Below are positions 59,100 through 64,000 of a stretch of DNA of 64,000 nucleotides, piece by piece. The stretch's first letter is position 1, and the number at the start of each line of letters is the position of its first letter. This stretch comes from Eriocheir sinensis (taxonomy: Eukaryota; Arthropoda; Malacostraca; Decapoda; Varunidae). The notes under the pieces are model-generated. The model saw nothing but the letters and a program-made list of their open reading frames with translations, made no database searches and was not told the DNA's origin. A program made the translations under genes and the position numbers. Where the stretch lies: the NCBI RefSeq assembly GCF_024679095.1, contig NC_066535.1, positions 5,067,274 through 5,131,273 of the forward strand, given 5' to 3'.

Positions 59100-59600
59100 A
59101 ATGATACATGTTTCCCGTCTCCTATCGTCACTTCCATTATCACCATCTTCTCCCTTCCTCTTCTTTACCTGTCTCCTTATAGCCATTTTCACCTGTTTTC
59201 TTACCTGTAACTACCTAACTTTTTTATGCGGGCCTTTTTATGCGGGCTTTTTTTATTATTGTTTCTTTTTATGTGCCCTTGAGCTGTCTCCTTTGTTGTA
59301 AAAAAAAATAACTAACTGTCTCCTCCCTCGCTTTATTTCTCTCAGTCTCTGCTTGATCTTCCGTTATCATTACTTGTGTTTCGTGTTTGTTTGTTACCTT
59401 CAGTTCTATTATTTCCTCGTTCTTCTCCCTGTCTAACTGTCTCCTCACTCGCTTTATATCAATCAGTCTCTGCGTGACTTTCCGTTATTATTACTTGTGT
59501 TTCGCGTCAGTTTGTTACCTCCACTTCTATTATCACCATTCTCTCCTCGTTCTTCTCCCTCTCTAACTGTCTCCTCCGTTTATCACTCTTCTCTCGATCA
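59100..59600. repeat. ~121-130 bp tandem repeat split by a retroposon
   Basis: CTAACTGTCTCCTC occurs at 59312, 59433 and 59563. TTACTTGTGTTTCGYG and CTTCTATTATY blocks recur. The flank at 59127-59190 (CACTTCCATTATCACCAT and CTGTCTCC) looks like part of another unit, cut off by the insertion at 59220. Confidence 0.85.
59220..59312 (+). mobile_element. Retroposon family R copy in sense orientation
   Basis: Reads TTATGCGGGCCTTTTTATGC, GGGCTTTTTTTATTATTG, TTTCTTTTTATGTGCCCTTG, AGCTGTCTCCTTTGTTGT, then A9. It gives the clearest 3' end and tail of the family. Confidence 0.88.
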
Positions 59601-59925
59601 TTTGTTATAGCCAGTGAGTTTCCGCGTCTCTTTTTTTCTCCTCGCCTTCCTTCAGCGTCAAGCCTTGTTATGTTATGTTCCACGTGATTAATTTAATACT
59701 TCAGTGATGATAGCTTTCACGAAGGCTTGGATTGCTGTTCTTAACGTTATGTCTGTTATTATCGTTATTACTTTTATCATCGTCATCGTAAAAGTCGTAA
59801 GTGTCATTATTATTATGTGAAAGCTAATAATTTTTGATACGTTTTTGGTGTGTGTCTAAATGTTGACCGTTAGATGTTCTTTTTTGTTTGAGGCGGTGGT
59901 GGTAGTGGTTGCTGCAGCAGCAGGA
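59601..59925. other. T-rich complex sequence
   Basis: TTATTATCGTTATTAC-type text near 59757-59790. No gene. Confidence 0.5.
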
Positions 59926-59939
59926 AAAGTGGTAGTAGC

Positions 59940-59982
<43 letters not shown>

Positions 59983-60137
59983 ATCGTATTAGTATTATTA
60001 GTAGTAATATTATTACTACTAGTATTAGTAGTATTAGTGATAGTAGTGGTAGTAGCAATAGCTTGTAGTAGCAGCAGCAGCAGTAGTAGTAATAGTAGTA
60101 ACAGTAGTAGTAGTAGTAGTAGTAGTAATAGAAGTAA

Positions 60138-60214
<77 letters not shown>

Positions 60215-60215
60215 A

Positions 60216-60254
<39 letters not shown>

Positions 60255-60415
60255 TAGTAGTAGCAGTAGTAGTAGTAGTAGCAGAAGTAGTAGTAGTAGT
60301 AGTAACAGTAGTAGTAGTAGTAGTAGTGGTAGTAGTGGTAGTAGTAGTAGTAGTAGTAGTAATGGTAGTAGTGGTAGCAGTAGTAGTAGTAAAAAAAAAA
60401 AAGTCGTAGTAGTAG
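59926..60415. repeat. (AGT)n imperfect microsatellite, ~480 bp
   Basis: AGTAGTAGT with AAT, GGT, AGC, ATT and ACA unit variants, ending in an A-run at 60391-60402. The 190-residue poly-Val/Ser ORF is an artefact. Confidence 0.97.
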
Positions 60416-60597
60416 TATTTCACCTCAGGTGACAACGAATATAGAGACTAGTAAAATAAGGAAGCTCTGTTGAGTGCCCACTCTCCAACAGGTTTTGCCC
60501 AACACCCATCGGGTCAGGTGTAACCAATCACCAGCAACAGTGCGGCTATGCTCTTCCTTCATAGTCTATAGGGAGGAGCTTCTCGCCTGAATCGTAG
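60416..60597. other. Unique spacer between AGT arrays
   Basis: Balanced composition. GAAGCTC (60460) and GAGCTTC (60577) are complementary 7-mers near its ends. No gene. Confidence 0.45.
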
Positions 60598-61704
<1,107 letters not shown>

Positions 61705-62065
61705 CTCCTTTCCTTAAGTATTCATTTCTCACTTCTCATTGCCTTTTCCTATCCTTTTCACTTTTCATTTTTCATTTCACATTTCTCCCTTTTCTCCTTT
61801 CCTTCTCCTTTCCTTTTCATTTCTCATGCATTTTTCATATTCCATTTCTCATTTCTCCCTTTTCTCCTTTCCTTAAATATTCCTTTCTCATTTCTCAGTG
61901 CCTTCTCCTTTCCTTCTCACTTTTCATTTCTCATTTCTCCATTTTCTCCTTTCCTTTTCCTTTCCTTTTCATTTCTCATGCATTTTTCATATTCCATTTC
62001 TCATTTCTCATTTCTCCCTTTTCTCCTTTCCTTAAATATTCCTTTCTCATTTTTCATTTCTCGTT
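61705..62065. repeat. ~152-159 bp tandem repeat, about 2.3 copies
   Basis: CCTTAARTATTCMTTTCTCA recurs at 61712, 61871 and 62030 (159-bp steps). TCTCATGCATTTTTCATATT then CCATTTC recurs 152 bp apart. The 161-352 residue ORFs are Phe/Ser/Leu artefacts. Confidence 0.94.
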
Positions 62066-62700
62066 CCTCTCTCATTTCTTCTCCTCGCCCCTCACCTTCC
62101 CTTCCTGACTCATTCCTCTTCAGTCCTTCACTCTCGCCTTTCCTCCTTTGCGGTCATACTCTTCACCACTCCGCCATCACTTTCTTTTCCTCATTTTTTA
62201 TCCCACTTCTTCCTTCCTGCATGTTCTCTTCCCCACTTCCTCTTCTCCCCTCTATCTTCGTTGTATTTTTTCTCTCCCTCTCACCAATTCTCCTTGTAAC
62301 CTCTTACCTCTCCTTTTACCTCCCTCCCGCTTCTTCATCTCTAGTTTCTCCTCACTATCGGACAATCTTTCCCTCCTCTCTTTGTTTCCCCCCTCATTCC
62401 CTTCATCGTTACCTCTTACCTACGCCTCTCCTCCCCCCTTTCCCACTCTTTTCCTTTTCTTTCAGTAATATGTTCTCCTCTTCTCCCCATCTTTCGGCAC
62501 ATCATCCCATCACCCTAATGTCTAACCCCCCACTCCTCTCCCTTCATCTCCTCCTCTTCCTCTCCTCATCATCCTCTTAGTCATCTTCTTAATCCCTCTC
62601 ATTTGTTGTCCGTAACCTCTCACTTCCACCACTCCCTCATGCATCCTTCTCCTTCCCATCATCCCCTCTTAGTCCTCCTACTCCCCCTCTCCTGATACAT
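62066..62700. repeat. CT-rich low-complexity tract
   Basis: CTCCTCTTCC and CCCTCATTCC text. No unit was resolved. Confidence 0.65.
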
Positions 62701-62880
62701 TCCCCCTTATCATGCCAGCAGTGCCCATGGGTAGCGTGCCCCTCGCCCTACGCCCCCGAGGAAGCCATTACCCTTGACCTTCGCGTCTCAGGGAGGGGCC
62801 AGTGACCTTACCTGGGCCGCGACATACCTAGGTGTGTGTCCCGCTGTCTTGGAGTGACGCGTGAGGCCCATTGGCTGATA
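62701..62880. other. GC-balanced complex segment
   Basis: CCTACGCCCCCGAGGAAGCC and CCTTACCTGGGCCGCGACAT stand out against the CT-rich flanks. No supported frame or splice pair. Confidence 0.4.
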
Positions 62881-63345
62881 GTCTTGTCCACTCCATAACC
62901 TTTTTACCATCCACACTCACTCCACTCCCTCTCTCCCTCCTGTACTTTGCCATACCTTCCTTTCAGTCTGTCCATTCCTTTCCATTCTGTCTATCCTTCC
63001 CCCTTTCTTTCTTTCTCCCTTTTTTACTCATTCTAGCATTTTTTTTTCCCCTTGCAACTCTTCGTCCCTTTCTTATTTGGCTCTTCTATTTCTCCTTAAA
63101 CAGTCAACCTTTTTTTTCTTTTTCCAACTTGTGTATTTTCCCCCTTTATTTCCCTCTTCCCTTTAGTAGCCTGTCTTTTATGCCTTTCCTTCTTACTCTG
63201 TCAACTCTCCGTCCCCTGTGCACTTCTCAAGGTGCACTCCATTCAGCAGCCTGCTTTATCTCAACCCTTCAGGCCTGCCTCCTCTCTACCCTCTCTTTGC
63301 CTCTCAACTTCGTCTCCCTTTCCCTCCTGCAACTTGCTGTAAGTG
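62881..63345. repeat. CT-rich tract
   Basis: Pyrimidine-rich. The 166-residue ORF is Leu/Ser/Phe-rich and explained by composition. A splice-like pair around 63270-63339 was rejected. Confidence 0.6.
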
Positions 63346-64000
63346 CTCTTTTTTATTTCTTTGTTTTATAATATTTTTCGCGTTTTTTCGTCTAGCTAAA
63401 GCTTGCGGTTCGTGTTTTTCCCCTTTTAATATTCCTTTATTATTATCGAAAGTTCTGATGTTTTCTGTTTTGGTCTTTCTTGATTTATGCGTTTTGGTTC
63501 GTTTTTACTTCCCATTTATTTTGGAGTTGGAAAAATCTGCAGTTGGTGATGACAAACAGTAGACAGGGTGGTTGCAAATACTACTAGTGCAGACACATAT
63601 GGTTCTCCTGTAGATTACAATTTTTTTCCATCTCTTTCTTTCCTTAAATTCTTGATGATTTTGCGTTCCTTTCTTCCTCTACCTAAATTATTTCGGTATC
63701 GTACTTTTTTTCTTTTTCTTTTGCATTTTATTTTACACCATTTTTGCTTCATGATCTAAAGCGATTTATTAGTTCTCGGTTTATGTCAAGATTTATTTAT
63801 CCTCCACGTGCCTTTTTTTCGGTCGCCACATCCGCTCCGGGGTAGTTATTTCCAGGTTATGAAGAGTGCCTTCAGGTTTTCCTTCCTTCTTTTCTTTTTC
63901 TTGTATCGTCTCTCTGCCCTTCCTTCGGTGATACATACACTTTGCATAACTACGTCTTTCTCTCCTTATTTCGTCATTGCGTCGTGCTGATTTTGTCTTC
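63346..64000. other. T-rich sequence to the window end
   Basis: No recognised gene, RNA or repeat family. ORFs of 60-114 residues are Phe/Leu/Ser-rich. Confidence 0.5.

Noticed and set aside
63270..63339. Plus-strand exon between CTCAACCCTTCAG and GTAAGT
   Set aside because: The content is pure CT-rich sequence (Leu/Ser/Pro) like its flanks, and pyrimidine tracts create acceptor-like ends throughout this region.

Overview
This window looks like non-coding DNA from a eukaryote, most likely an arthropod and probably a decapod crustacean (my best guess is a brachyuran crab). The reasons are the very high density of simple repeats, two tRNA-derived SINEs whose bodies resemble decapod SINEs as I remember them, an A-tailed retroposon present in eight copies or fragments, and decayed LINE 3' ends. 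The decapod placement rests on memory and was not checked by any search. There are no bacterial operons, no rRNA or intact tRNA genes, no CRISPR arrays, and no open reading frame with a recognisable protein domain. Almost every long ORF here is a by-product of (CT)n, (CA)n, (GA)n, (ATT)n, (AGT)n or CCTTC/CCTTG arrays, which lack stop codons in several frames.

Layout. 0-7.5 kb: pyrimidine and purine tracts, an ~87-bp minisatellite, a 125-bp array that grades into a decayed ~150-bp array (3.7-5.3 kb), and a ~1-kb CCTTC/CCTTG pentamer block. 7.5-16 kb: a 360-bp (TC)n, a tRNA-derived SINE, a 165-bp tandem triplet, a G-quadruplex minisatellite, and compound CA-TC-CA and GT-TTGGG-GT loci. 16-31 kb: a dispersed repeat (family B, minus strand), a tandem duplication in which one copy carries a grown CA tract, a 28-bp minisatellite, a 60-bp GGAA/GAAA array, a LINE C-terminal remnant and an A-tailed retroposon. 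31-45 kb: two ~170-bp blocks duplicated 2.95 kb apart, 180-, 125-, 86- and 162-bp tandem arrays, an AGT-ATT-AGT compound, a second LINE 3' end and a second SINE. 45-49 kb is the mobile-element-rich part: four retroposon copies, a TTAA-flanked piggyBac-like MITE, and three family B copies arranged plus, plus, minus. 49-64 kb: long (GA)n, (CA)n, (AT)n and (AGT)n tracts and several more 120-185 bp tandem duplications.

The window may lie in an intergenic region or inside large introns. A few short stretches have consensus-like splice sites on both sides and an open frame. The best is 58062-58241, with exactly 60 open codons. None is recognised as a known protein. The strongest general signal is how the sequence has evolved: more than twenty independent local tandem duplications, mostly with units of ~85, ~125, ~155-165 and ~180 bp. 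Some host microsatellite growth in only one copy, and some host retroposon insertions. I found no new multi-gene system.
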